Both the position numbers and the translations under genes were made by a program. The notes below the pieces were generated by a model that saw nothing but the letters and a program-made list of their open reading frames with translations, had not been told where the DNA came from and did not search any database. Positions 36,941 through 45,166 of a stretch of 64,000 nucleotides of DNA are shown in pieces. Within the stretch, counting starts at the first letter, position 1. Each line of letters starts with the position of its first letter. Source of the DNA: Rubricella aquisinus (GTDB taxonomy: Bacteria; Pseudomonadota; Alphaproteobacteria; Rhodobacterales; Rhodobacteraceae); the NCBI RefSeq assembly GCF_014199445.1, contig NZ_JACIJS010000003.1, positions 293,275 to 357,274 on the forward strand, in the 5' to 3' direction.

Positions 36941-37489
36941 TTACGTGCCGGGGGCGAAGTAATCATGGGAATTGATGAAGCGGGCAAGCTGGCCTGCATG
37001 GGCCCAAGGCTCCTGCGGGTGGGTGCCAATCAGGATCACGGCCTGTCCGGGCAGGTTTTGCGCCCGCAAGGTGGATTTGATCGCAGCCCGCGTCTCAGCC
37101 CAACTGGCCGAGGGGAGCGGAGCAGGCTCCAGCGCGTCGAGGATTTTGGGATCGCGGGTGAGGAACGGTCGCGCCCCTTCAGCCCCGAGCAAGACCCGTT
37201 TGACTGGCAGAGATTCGAGCCGGTCGGCATGGGCGCGGGGCAGGGTCACGCTGCGCATATCCGCGCGCAATCCGTTTTGCGAGAACAAAAAGCCAATCAC
37301 GTCGCGCCCAGTGCCCGCGCGGATCGAGGCATAGGTCTTGTAGGGCAGGCCAAGCGCCTTGGCGCGGGCGATCCGGGTTTTCAGCGTTTCGATCGGCAGG
37401 CGCGGCAGCAATTCGGCGCGCGCGACCGTCCAGCAGTGTTTCTGCCAGCCCGTGCTGCCAGGCGGGTTGTTGTGGCCGATCCCGCTCAT
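36941..37489 (-). CDS. Conserved hypothetical protein in the riboflavin cluster
   Basis: 182 residues with no signal peptide or membrane helix. Visible features are the head GIGHNNPPG, a basic helical middle (LKTRIARAKALGLPYKTYASIRAGTGRD, given only in part), and VILIGTHPQEPWAHAGQLARFI near the end. The middle resembles a DNA- or RNA-binding helical segment, but I recognise no family. Its ATG overlaps the ribE stop (ATGA), so it is translated with riboflavin synthase. A role in flavin metabolism is only suggested by position. Confidence 0.7.
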   Translation of the reverse strand: MSGIGHNNPPGSTGWQKHCWTVARAELLPRLPIETLKTRIARAKALGLPYKTYASIRAGTGRDVIGFLFSQNGLRADMRSVTLPRAHADRLESLPVKRVLLGAEGARPFLTRDPKILDALEPAPLPSASWAETRAAIKSTLRAQNLPGQAVILIGTHPQEPWAHAGQLARFINSHDYFAPGT

Positions 37490-38085
37490 GACGCCTCCGC
37501 CAATCGGGCGACGTAGCGGGCCAGCGTGTCGATCTCAAGGTTCACGCGGTCGCCAGCTTTGGTCGCGCCCCAGGTGGTCTGCTCTTTGGTGTGGGGGATG
37601 ACGTTGATGCCAAACACATCGCCCTCCACTTCGTTGACGGTCAGCGACGTGCCATCAAGAGCGACGGAGCCTTTGGGGGCGATGTATTTCGCCAAATGGG
37701 CCGGGGCGCGGAACCGGATGCGCGTGCTTTCGCCCTCATCCGTTACGGACAGCACATCCGCCACGCCATCCACATGGCCCGACACGATATGCCCGCCCAA
37801 CTCGTCCCCGACGCGCAAGGCACGCTCAAGGTTCAGAACGCTGCCCACGGCCCAATCGCCGATCGTCGTCTTGTTTACCGATTCCGCAGAGATCGTCACG
37901 TCAAACCAGTTGCGGCCTTGGGACGTGCCGCGATCCGTGACCGTGAGGCACACGCCATTGCACGCGATGGACGCGCCAAGGTCGATCCCCGCCGGGTCAT
38001 ACCGTGTTCCGATCCGGACATGCAGATCGCCGCGATGTTCCAGCGCCAGAATTTCGCCCTGATCGGTGATTATGCCGGTGAACAT
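37486..38085 (-). CDS. ribE: Riboflavin synthase alpha subunit
   Basis: Dismutates two lumazines to riboflavin; 199 residues built of two repeated barrels. The repeats begin MFTGIITDQGEI and GHIVSGHVDGVA, with GASIACNGVCLTV and KGSVALDGTSLTVNEV as the matching ligand loops. The ATG at 38085 gives the invariant MFTGII start. It is separated from ribD by the capsule genes 38217-42622 on the other strand. Confidence 0.96.
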   Translation of the reverse strand: MFTGIITDQGEILALEHRGDLHVRIGTRYDPAGIDLGASIACNGVCLTVTDRGTSQGRNWFDVTISAESVNKTTIGDWAVGSVLNLERALRVGDELGGHIVSGHVDGVADVLSVTDEGESTRIRFRAPAHLAKYIAPKGSVALDGTSLTVNEVEGDVFGINVIPHTKEQTTWGATKAGDRVNLEIDTLARYVARLAEAS

Positions 38086-38216
38086 GCTTGCCTCTCCTCG
38101 CGCTATTTCGTCCAACAGGTAGCGCTCCCGCCCCGGAAAGGGCAAGAGGAGGGGGCGAATTATCCTGAGCTTAATGCGGTTGCGGAACACTCAGGCGCGT
38201 GAAGGGAGAAGATTGC

Positions 38217-39527
38217 ATGACGGCGCCACGCCATGTCCTGTTTTTGCAAGGCCCACATGGGCCGTTCTACCAGCGGCTCGCCGCAGCACTGGTGCAGGCG
38301 GGCTGTGCCGTGTCGCGGATCGGGTTCAACCGGGGGGACCGGGCCGAATGGGGCCGCGCGGGCCCCTATCACGCCTATCGGGGTGGCATGGCGGAATGGG
38401 CCGGTTGGCTCGACACTTATGTCAGCACGGCGGGTGTGACAGAGATCGTGATCTACGGCGATCAACGCCCGCAGCATGTGGCCGCGCGGCAGGTGGCGCA
38501 GGCGCGCGGGCTGACGCTGCATTGCTTTGAGGAAGGCTATTTGCGGCCGCATTGGATCACCTATGAGCGAGGCGGGGTGAACGGGCATTCGCGCCTTATG
38601 GAGTTGAGCATCGCGGAGATGGCCGCCGCCCTGGGGCCGGGAGAGCGTCCGCTGGCCGCCGTGCCGGATCAGTGGGGCACGCTGTGGCACCATGCGTTTT
38701 GGGGGGCTGTCTATCACGGCTGGATTGCCCTGCGTAACGGGGCCTATCCGCATTTCGTGCCGCATCGCGGGGTCAGCGTCTGGCAGGAACTGTCCGCGCA
38801 TCTGCGCAAGGCGTTGTTGCATCCAGTGACCGGGCTGGGCCGACGCTGGGCGGAGGCGCGGCTGCGCCGGTCTGGGGCGCCCTACACGCTCGTTTTGCTG
38901 CAACTCGGTCATGATGCGTCGGTGCGGATGCATAGCCCGTTTGACGGGATGCGCGGCTTTATGGATCAGATGGCTGCTGCCTTTGCCAGCGGTGCGCCCG
39001 GGCATCATCATCTGGTGTTCAAGGCGCATCCGTTCGAGGATGGGCGCGACGCGCTTTCCGCCCATGCCCGTGATCTGGCGCGGGCCTATGGGCTGGATGG
39101 GCGGGTGCATTTCATCGCGGGGGGCAAGCTTGGCCCGCTTCTTGACCGCGCGCGGGCGGCGGTCACGATCAACAGCACCGCCGGGCAGCAGGCCCTGTGG
39201 CGCGGGCTGCCGCTGCGCGCATTTGGGCGGGCGGTGTATGTGAAGCCCGAGCTTGTCTCTGACCAGCCCGCGACCGCGTTCTTTGCCAACCCGAAACCGC
39301 CCGAACATGCGGCCTATCTGGCCTATCGGCAGTTTCTGCTCGAAACATCCCAGATCAAGGGCAGCTATTATACGCGCGCGGGACGGGCCAATATCCTGCG
39401 CGAGGTAATCGACCGGATGCTCGCTGCGGAGGATTGCTATGATCGCAAGCGGGCGGGCGTGCAGGAGCCACGCGCAATGACTTCCCACGCTGCTGCTTTT
39501 CACGTTATAAGCAAAAGAAAATCGTGA
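38217..39527 (+). CDS. kpsS: Capsule polysaccharide protein KpsS-like (beta-Kdo transferase)
   Basis: 436-residue cytoplasmic glycosyltransferase-like protein. KpsS adds the first Kdo to lysophosphatidylglycerol to start the linker of group 2 type capsules. Visible: VLFLQGPHGPFYQRLA at the N-terminus, IVIYGDQRPQH, CFEEGYLRPHWITYE, LVFKAHPFEDGRD, and the donor-site block INSTAGQQALWRGLPLRAFG. The ATG at 38217 follows GGGAG. It leads a three-gene plus-strand unit with an outer-membrane export lipoprotein and kpsC. Confidence 0.88.
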   Translation: MTAPRHVLFLQGPHGPFYQRLAAALVQAGCAVSRIGFNRGDRAEWGRAGPYHAYRGGMAEWAGWLDTYVSTAGVTEIVIYGDQRPQHVAARQVAQARGLTLHCFEEGYLRPHWITYERGGVNGHSRLMELSIAEMAAALGPGERPLAAVPDQWGTLWHHAFWGAVYHGWIALRNGAYPHFVPHRGVSVWQELSAHLRKALLHPVTGLGRRWAEARLRRSGAPYTLVLLQLGHDASVRMHSPFDGMRGFMDQMAAAFASGAPGHHHLVFKAHPFEDGRDALSAHARDLARAYGLDGRVHFIAGGKLGPLLDRARAAVTINSTAGQQALWRGLPLRAFGRAVYVKPELVSDQPATAFFANPKPPEHAAYLAYRQFLLETSQIKGSYYTRAGRANILREVIDRMLAAEDCYDRKRAGVQEPRAMTSHAAAFHVISKRKS

Positions 39528-39540
39528 TTGGGCAGGGCAG

Positions 39541-40686
39541 ATGATGACACCAACCTTTATGCTGGCGCGGATGCGGTCGGGTTTGCTGATTGGGCTATGT
39601 CTGGTGGTGGCGGGCTGCACGCTGCCGCGCTCTGGCCCGACGATCTCTGAAATCACCGCGCCCAACCCGGATGGATCGCCCGCCGTCGATATCATCGAGA
39701 TTGACGACCGCGTTGCCCTCGTGTCGCGGATTGATGAGCCGCTTGTGCTGTCGCCGCAATTCACCTCCGCCACAATCGAGAATATCGAATTGATCCGCCC
39801 GCTGGATGTGCTGACCATCACGATCTGGGAAAACACCGATACCGGCCTGTTCGGCGGGCTTGTCGGGCCGACGGTCCTGGCGGAGAAGCGTGTCGATCTG
39901 TCGGGCCATGTGTTTATTCCGCAGGTGGGCCGGTTGCAGGTGGCGGGCCTCACGATTGAACAGTTGCGCCAGCGCCTGACGGCGCGGCTGGCGGAGATGA
40001 CACCAGAGCCGCAGGTCGAAGTGTCCCTCGTGCTCGCTGACAACAACACCGTCAAAGTGTTTGGGGAGAATGGCGCCATCGGGGAGTTCCCGATCGAGGC
40101 GCGGACCCGCACGCTGTCGGGCCTTCTGGCCAATGCCGCCGGATCGGGGATCGAGACGGAAGTGGCGCAAGTCACGATCCGCCGCGGCGGGCAGGTTGGC
40201 CGGGTGTGGATGGAGGATGTCTACCGCGATCCCCGCGCCGATATCGCCCTCAAGGGTGGCGATATCATTCTGGTCGAGCGGGATGACCGCTCCTTCCGGG
40301 CCTTGGGCGCACTTGGCGGAAATGGGGAGATTGATTTTCCCGGGCGTGATATTTCGTTGATGACGGCGCTGGCCTCGCTTGGCGGATTGAATTCCGCCAC
40401 AGCGGATCCGACGGGCGTGTTCGTCTTGCGGATCGAAGGGCCGAATATCCTCAACCAGATCCACCCCGAAAAGCCGGTGACGACGCCGCAGCGTGTTGCC
40501 TATGTGATGGACCTGACCAAGCCGGCTGCGTTTTTCACCGCGTCGAATTTCTATGTCCGGGATGATGACATCGTGTACGTGACCGAAGCCCCCTATGTGC
40601 AGTGGCTCAAGATCATTGGCTCCATCGCGCCGCCGATCAACACGGTCAGCTCCACTTCCGATCTGCTCACCGAGACGTTCAACTGA
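39541..40686 (+). CDS. Polysaccharide export outer-membrane lipoprotein (Wza/KpsD-like)
   Basis: 381 residues. A type II signal peptide ends at lipobox VVAGC (Cys26). A polysaccharide-export (Poly_export) domain follows at about residue 85-170 (RPLDVLTITIWENTDT, VDLSGHVFIPQVGRLQVAG) and then one or two SLBB beta-grasp repeats (VFGENGAIGEFPI, ALGGNGEIDFPGRDISLMTALASLGGL, described in part). It would form or gate the outer-membrane capsule channel. KpsMTE-type ABC transporter genes are not in the window. Confidence 0.88.
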   Translation: MMTPTFMLARMRSGLLIGLCLVVAGCTLPRSGPTISEITAPNPDGSPAVDIIEIDDRVALVSRIDEPLVLSPQFTSATIENIELIRPLDVLTITIWENTDTGLFGGLVGPTVLAEKRVDLSGHVFIPQVGRLQVAGLTIEQLRQRLTARLAEMTPEPQVEVSLVLADNNTVKVFGENGAIGEFPIEARTRTLSGLLANAAGSGIETEVAQVTIRRGGQVGRVWMEDVYRDPRADIALKGGDIILVERDDRSFRALGALGGNGEIDFPGRDISLMTALASLGGLNSATADPTGVFVLRIEGPNILNQIHPEKPVTTPQRVAYVMDLTKPAAFFTASNFYVRDDDIVYVTEAPYVQWLKIIGSIAPPINTVSSTSDLLTETFN

Positions 40687-40693
40687 CGACGTG

Positions 40694-42622
40694 ATGCGCA
40701 GCACCGTCACAGCCGAATGCTACTCGCTGGGGCTGTGGCGCAATCGCGGCATCCGCCGGATGTTGGCAGCGACGGGAGTGCAGCTTTGCCTGCCGGGGCA
40801 GGGAGAGGCGGTTGCGGTCTGGGGGGCCAATGGCCGGGCGAGCGCGCGGGCGATGCGCGCGGCCATGCGGCAGGGAAAGCCGCTTTTGTGGCTTGAGGAT
40901 GCGCCGCTCCGTTCCGTGTATCCGAACGATCCTCTGCCCATCGGCGTCTGGGTCGATCATCAGCGATTGGCGACCGATGCCAGCGGGCCGAGCGACCTGG
41001 AGGACAGGCTCAACGCCGCCCCTGTGCCATCGGAGGCCGCAGAGCATCTGTGCGCGCTTTGGCCCGCCTATGGCCTTTCCAAATTCAATCACTGGCCTGA
41101 GGGCGTGGCACCGCCAGAGGGACCATTTGTGCTGCTGGTCGATCAAATGCGCGGGGACGCGGCGGTCGCGGGGGCAGGTGCCACGGCAGACAGTTTCGCG
41201 CGGATGCACGCTGCCGCGCGCGCCTATGCTGAGAAGGCTGGCCTGCCGCTCCTGATCCGGGCGCATCCGCGTGGCGCGGGCTATCTGACGGCGCGGGACG
41301 GGGACTGGATTTGCCCCATGGCGGCGCATCCGGCGCACGTCTTGCAACAGGCCGCAGCGGTGTTCACCGTGTCCTCCCAGCTTGGGTTTGAGGCGATCCT
41401 GCACGGCGTGCGCCCCCATGTGTTCGGCGCGGCATGGTATGCGGGCTGGGGTCTGAGCGAAGATCAGGTGCCCATGCCGCGCCGCGTCGCGCGATTGACG
41501 CCGGAACAATTGGTGCAAGCTGCCCTGATTGATCATGGGCGCTGGTATGATCCGTTTGAGGCGCGGCCCTGCGACGCGCTGCGCGCTGTCGTTCTGCTCC
41601 ACGGGGCAGGGCGGGCGGCGCAACGTACCGCCGCTCCAATTACCGCGACCGGGATAAGCGGCTGGAAACGCCCGGCGATCCGTGCGCTTTTGGGCAGGGA
41701 TGTGCGTTTCTCTCCTGCGTCGGGGCGGGTGCCGTTTCACTGGGCCACGAAACCGGGCGCGCCCAAAGGTGCGGTGTTGATCGAGGATGGGCCACTGCGC
41801 TCCCGTGGGTTGGGTGCGGCACTCGTCCCGCCATGCTCCATCGTGCTCGACCGGCAGGGCATCCATTTCGACGCCACCCGACCGAGTGAATTTGAGGCCA
41901 TGGTCCGGGCCGCTGAAACCCTGCCGCGCGCGGCCCACCTTCGGGCGGATGCTTTGGCGCAGGCCATCATTGCGGCAGGGTTGAGCAAATACAGTCTGCC
42001 GGGGCGTAACCCCCAGCTTGAAGGGCAGGTTCTGCTCGTGCCGGGGCAGGTGGTCGATGATGCCTCGCTACGGCTTGGTGGCGGATTGGTCCGGGACAAT
42101 CTTGCGCTCCTGAGTGCTGCGCGCGATCTGCATCCCAAAGCGCACATCGCCTATCGCCCGCATCCCGATGTGGTGGCGGGCCTGCGGCCCGGCGCGGTGC
42201 CGGATGAGGCGGTGCTGGACCACGCTGACATGATCCTTGTCGACACGGACCTGTCAGCGCTTTGGCCGCATATTGAGCGGGTGGTGACGATGACCTCAAC
42301 CCTCGGGTTTGAGGCGCTGATGCGGGGTATCCCGGTCGAGTGCCTCGGCTGGCCGTTTTATGCAGGCTGGGGGCAGACGGTGGACCATGGGCCGCCTCTG
42401 CCCGAGCGGCGGCGGCATCCTGTGCGGTGCACCGCCCTCCTGCACACGGCCCTGATTGACTATCCGGTTTACCGCGATCCCGTGACGGGGCGGCGGACGG
42501 CACCGGAGGTCATCGTGTCCCGCCTTGCCGCGGGGGAGGGTGGCGCGCAGAGCCTTGCCCAGCGGCTATTGTCGCAGGGGCAATCAGCGCTGACGCCCTT
42601 TGGCCCGATCTGGCGGCGCTAG
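40694..42622 (+). CDS. kpsC: Capsule polysaccharide protein KpsC-like (dual beta-Kdo transferase)
   Basis: 642 residues with two tandem transferase modules, as in KpsC, which adds alternating Kdo residues to the capsule linker. The duplication can be seen in paired blocks: SQLGFEAILHGVRPHVFGAA with WYAGWG, and STLGFEALMRGIPVECLGWP with FYAGWG, plus FVLLVDQMRGD against VLLVPGQVVDD. The ATG at 40694 lies 7 bases after the export lipoprotein gene, with a weak ribosome site. The stop TAG overlaps ribD's stop through CTAG. Confidence 0.9.
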   Translation: MRSTVTAECYSLGLWRNRGIRRMLAATGVQLCLPGQGEAVAVWGANGRASARAMRAAMRQGKPLLWLEDAPLRSVYPNDPLPIGVWVDHQRLATDASGPSDLEDRLNAAPVPSEAAEHLCALWPAYGLSKFNHWPEGVAPPEGPFVLLVDQMRGDAAVAGAGATADSFARMHAAARAYAEKAGLPLLIRAHPRGAGYLTARDGDWICPMAAHPAHVLQQAAAVFTVSSQLGFEAILHGVRPHVFGAAWYAGWGLSEDQVPMPRRVARLTPEQLVQAALIDHGRWYDPFEARPCDALRAVVLLHGAGRAAQRTAAPITATGISGWKRPAIRALLGRDVRFSPASGRVPFHWATKPGAPKGAVLIEDGPLRSRGLGAALVPPCSIVLDRQGIHFDATRPSEFEAMVRAAETLPRAAHLRADALAQAIIAAGLSKYSLPGRNPQLEGQVLLVPGQVVDDASLRLGGGLVRDNLALLSAARDLHPKAHIAYRPHPDVVAGLRPGAVPDEAVLDHADMILVDTDLSALWPHIERVVTMTSTLGFEALMRGIPVECLGWPFYAGWGQTVDHGPPLPERRRHPVRCTALLHTALIDYPVYRDPVTGRRTAPEVIVSRLAAGEGGAQSLAQRLLSQGQSALTPFGPIWRR

Positions 42623-43725
42623 GGCCGGGCGGGCCGCCATTCCGAAAGGGTATCTCCGCCCAGCCGCCTTACGTCATGGAGCGTGAAGCAGGGCGCGTCG
42701 GCAAGGGTCGGAATGTCCATATCCGCAATCGCGGCCAGCCCCAGCGCGCCCAGTCCCAATCCGGCCTGCATCACAACCAGTCGGTCCACCAACCCGGCGG
42801 ACAGGAGAGAGGCCGCCAATTGCCCGCCGCCTTCGCAAAACACCCGCGTGATGCCCGCCTGCGCGGCGGTCTCCAGCAGGCCAAGCGGATCGAGCCGCCC
42901 ATGCGCCGTCTCCCCCACGCTATGGAGCACCGCTCCGGCCTGCGTCCACGCGTCCTGTCGCAGCGGATCCACCCGCGCCCGGTGCATCAGCCAAAGCGGT
43001 ATCTCCTTGGCCGTCCGCGCCAGTCGCCCCGTGAGCGGCAGCGAAAGCGCGCCATCCGCGATGATCCGAACCGGCGCGCGGTGGCCAAGGCCCAGATCGC
43101 GCACATCGAGCATCGGATCATCCGCCCGCGCCGTGCCCGCACCGATCATCACCGCATCATGGGTCGCGCGCATCAGATGGACCGCCCGCCGCGCCTCTGG
43201 CCCGGTGATCCAGCGGCTTTCCCCGCTGGCCGTCGCGATGCGCCCGTCGAGGCTGGTGGCAAGTTTGAGCGTCACGAGCGGTCGCCCGATCCGGCGGTGC
43301 AGCAGAAAACCGGCGTTCACCTCCTCCGCTTCTGCGGTGAAAGCGGGCAGCATATCGACCTGCACGCCACCCGCGCGCAGCATCTCGACCCCTTTGCCCG
43401 CCACGCGCGGGTCCGGGTCGATGAGCGGGATGACAACGCGGGCCACACCGGCGGCAATCAGCGCCTCCGCACAGGGTGGGGTTTTGCCGTGATGGGCGCA
43501 TGGCTCCAGCGTGACATAGGCGGTGGCCGCCTGCGCGTCGGTGTCCGACAGGGCCATGGCTTCTGCATGGGGGCGCCCGCCCGGTTGGGTCCAGCCCCGC
43601 CCGATCACGCGCCCGTTCCGGACCAGCACGCAGCCAACCGCCGGGTTCGGCCAGACCTGCCCCAACCCCCGCCGGGCGAGGGTCAGCGCATGACGCATGT
43701 GATGGGCATCAGTGAGGTCAGTCAT
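42619..43725 (-). CDS. ribD: Bifunctional riboflavin deaminase/reductase
   Basis: 368 residues: N-terminal zinc cytidine-deaminase-like domain ([22 protein letters not shown] with its Zn ligands) and C-terminal reductase domain ([39 protein letters not shown] in part, [14 protein letters not shown]). It converts the GTP-derived pyrimidine to the ribitylamino form. The start at 43725 overlaps the nrdR stop by 8 bases, preserving the nrdR-ribD order. Confidence 0.96.
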   Translation of the reverse strand: MTDLTDAHHMRHALTLARRGLGQVWPNPAVGCVLVRNGRVIGRGWTQPGGRPHAEAMALSDTDAQAATAYVTLEPCAHHGKTPPCAEALIAAGVARVVIPLIDPDPRVAGKGVEMLRAGGVQVDMLPAFTAEAEEVNAGFLLHRRIGRPLVTLKLATSLDGRIATASGESRWITGPEARRAVHLMRATHDAVMIGAGTARADDPMLDVRDLGLGHRAPVRIIADGALSLPLTGRLARTAKEIPLWLMHRARVDPLRQDAWTQAGAVLHSVGETAHGRLDPLGLLETAAQAGITRVFCEGGGQLAASLLSAGLVDRLVVMQAGLGLGALGLAAIADMDIPTLADAPCFTLHDVRRLGGDTLSEWRPARP

Positions 43726-44191
43726 CCTCGGAGGAGGGCGCCGGGGGGCGCAATTCGTGGACGAATTCCTCGAAATCATCGGCTGCCTGGAAATTCTTGT
43801 AGACGGATGCGAAGCGGACATAGGCCACGGTATCAATCCGCGCCAATGCCTCCATCACGATGGCCCCGATGGTGTCCGACGGAATATCGCTGTCGCCCAT
43901 GCTTTCGAGCCGCCGCACAATGCCGGAGATCATCTGATCAATCCGCTCATGCTCAATCGGGCGCTTTTGCAATGCGATGCGGATGGAGCGAGACAGCTTA
44001 TCGCGGTCGAAATCTTCCCGCTTGCCGTTCTTTTTCACGACCGTGAGGTCACGCAATTGCACCCGCTCATAGGTGGTGAACCGCCCGCCGCAGGCCGGGC
44101 AGAACCGCCGCCGCCGGATCGCGACGTGATCCTCCGCCGGGCGGCTGTCTTTCACCTGGGTATCGGTATTCCCGCAAAACGGACATCTCAT
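43718..44191 (-). CDS. nrdR: Transcriptional repressor NrdR
   Basis: Zinc-ribbon/ATP-cone repressor of ribonucleotide reductase genes; 157 residues. Four zinc cysteines in CPFCGN and CPACGGRF, then the ATP-cone ([19 protein letters not shown] to FASVYKNF). The C-terminus adds an acidic, proline-rich tail. It heads a minus-strand unit with ribD; the repressor binds NrdR boxes elsewhere, and none is obvious here. Confidence 0.96.
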   Translation of the reverse strand: MRCPFCGNTDTQVKDSRPAEDHVAIRRRRFCPACGGRFTTYERVQLRDLTVVKKNGKREDFDRDKLSRSIRIALQKRPIEHERIDQMISGIVRRLESMGDSDIPSDTIGAIVMEALARIDTVAYVRFASVYKNFQAADDFEEFVHELRPPAPSSEDD

Positions 44192-44286
44192 GCTGTGCGC
44201 CTCCGCCCTGTGATCTTTTCAAGGACTATAGGAGGCGACACAAGGTTTGGGTAGCGGGAAGTTGCCTGCCCCCTACATTCTGCGGA

Positions 44287-44754
44287 TCAGAAGGACTCGA
44301 TGGTCAATTGCGCATCGCACGTGGCCGAGCCGAGCGTGCCGATCCAGATGTCATAAAGACCCTGCGACGGGGCGCGCAGCCGGATTTTCGCGTCAAGATT
44401 GCCGTTATCGTCATCATCGAAATAGAAGTTGCCCGCTGCCGTATTGATCAGCAGCACACTGTCGCATTCACTGTCGATACGGAATTCCAGATCGTATTGA
44501 CCATTGCTCTCAAACCACAGCTCAAAATCCGGGGCCGTCGCAACATAGCCGGTTGGCACATCGCCGGTCGGCGTGCGGATTTTGCAGTTATCAAGGTTCT
44601 CATTTCCACCTGCGATCACCGCGAACGTTTTGGGCGAGTAAAGCTCAGTGGCGGTGTAACTCATTCCCGCCCCATCGAGAGAGATATCAGGGCAGGCCAC
44701 CGCAATGCCGGGGGCCAAGAGGAAAGCGGACGTCATTAGACCAATCATGCGCAT
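44287..44754 (-). CDS. Secreted protein of unknown function
   Basis: 155 residues with a signal peptide (MRMIGLMTSAFLLAPGIAVA, cleavage about residue 20), and then a mature domain of mainly beta character with four cysteines (ACPDIS, DNCKIR, SECDSV, ATCDAQ) likely forming two disulfides. The FELWFESNGQYDLEFRI and LYDIWIGTLGSATCD segments look like a pre-peptidase C-terminal-like beta-sandwich. The ATG has AAGGAG at good spacing. No catalytic motif; monocistronic, with a short palindrome just upstream. Confidence 0.78.
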   Translation of the reverse strand: MRMIGLMTSAFLLAPGIAVACPDISLDGAGMSYTATELYSPKTFAVIAGGNENLDNCKIRTPTGDVPTGYVATAPDFELWFESNGQYDLEFRIDSECDSVLLINTAAGNFYFDDDDNGNLDAKIRLRAPSQGLYDIWIGTLGSATCDAQLTIESF

Positions 44755-44765
44755 GGCGTTTCTCC

Positions 44766-44781
44766 TTGTCTGTATAGACAA
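44766..44781. promoter_or_regulatory. 16-base palindrome upstream of the secreted-protein gene
   Basis: TTGTCT and AGACAA arms around GTAT, ending 11 bases before the ATG and directly abutting the ribosome site. It could be an operator or a start-occluding RNA hairpin. Confidence 0.4.
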
Positions 44782-44884
44782 ATCATGCGCTTTCCGGAAT
44801 GTTTTCACAAGGAAAAACTGTTATTCGAGAGGGGAAGGGGCTTGCCCATGGCGCGATGAGACCGCTTCGCGCCCGCCTCTGTGA

Positions 44885-45148
44885 TCAGAACAGGCGGTCG
44901 CCCATCTGGTCGATCACCTGCTTGGCCTTCGCGATGGCCGCGTCATTCGCGGCGTCCTCCGATCCCAGCGTTTCAGCGCGGATCAGGTGATGGGATTGGC
45001 CATCCTTCTCGATCAGCGCGGAGAGCCGAAATTCGCGCCCGTCCTTCATGGGTTGGGGCGTGATGGTGAAGCCTTTATAGATCGTCGATTCCTGCTTCGG
45101 CGGTTCAGAGCCGCCGGCACCGCCGAAGAGTTTGGAGAATAAGGACAT
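44885..45148 (-). CDS. HlyU-family protein
   Basis: 87 residues of the HlyU family, seen in the head MSLFSKLFGG and the beta-rich core YKGFTITPQPMKDGREFRLSA, then AETLGSEDAANDAAIAKAKQVIDQMG, given in part. The family is named after a Vibrio haemolysin regulator, but this small alphaproteobacterial version has no visible DNA-binding helix-turn-helix, so its function is unknown. It lies 18 bases downstream of rpoD on the same strand. Confidence 0.78.
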   Translation of the reverse strand: MSLFSKLFGGAGGSEPPKQESTIYKGFTITPQPMKDGREFRLSALIEKDGQSHHLIRAETLGSEDAANDAAIAKAKQVIDQMGDRLF

Positions 45149-45166
45149 GGAATGTTCCTTTGCAGA

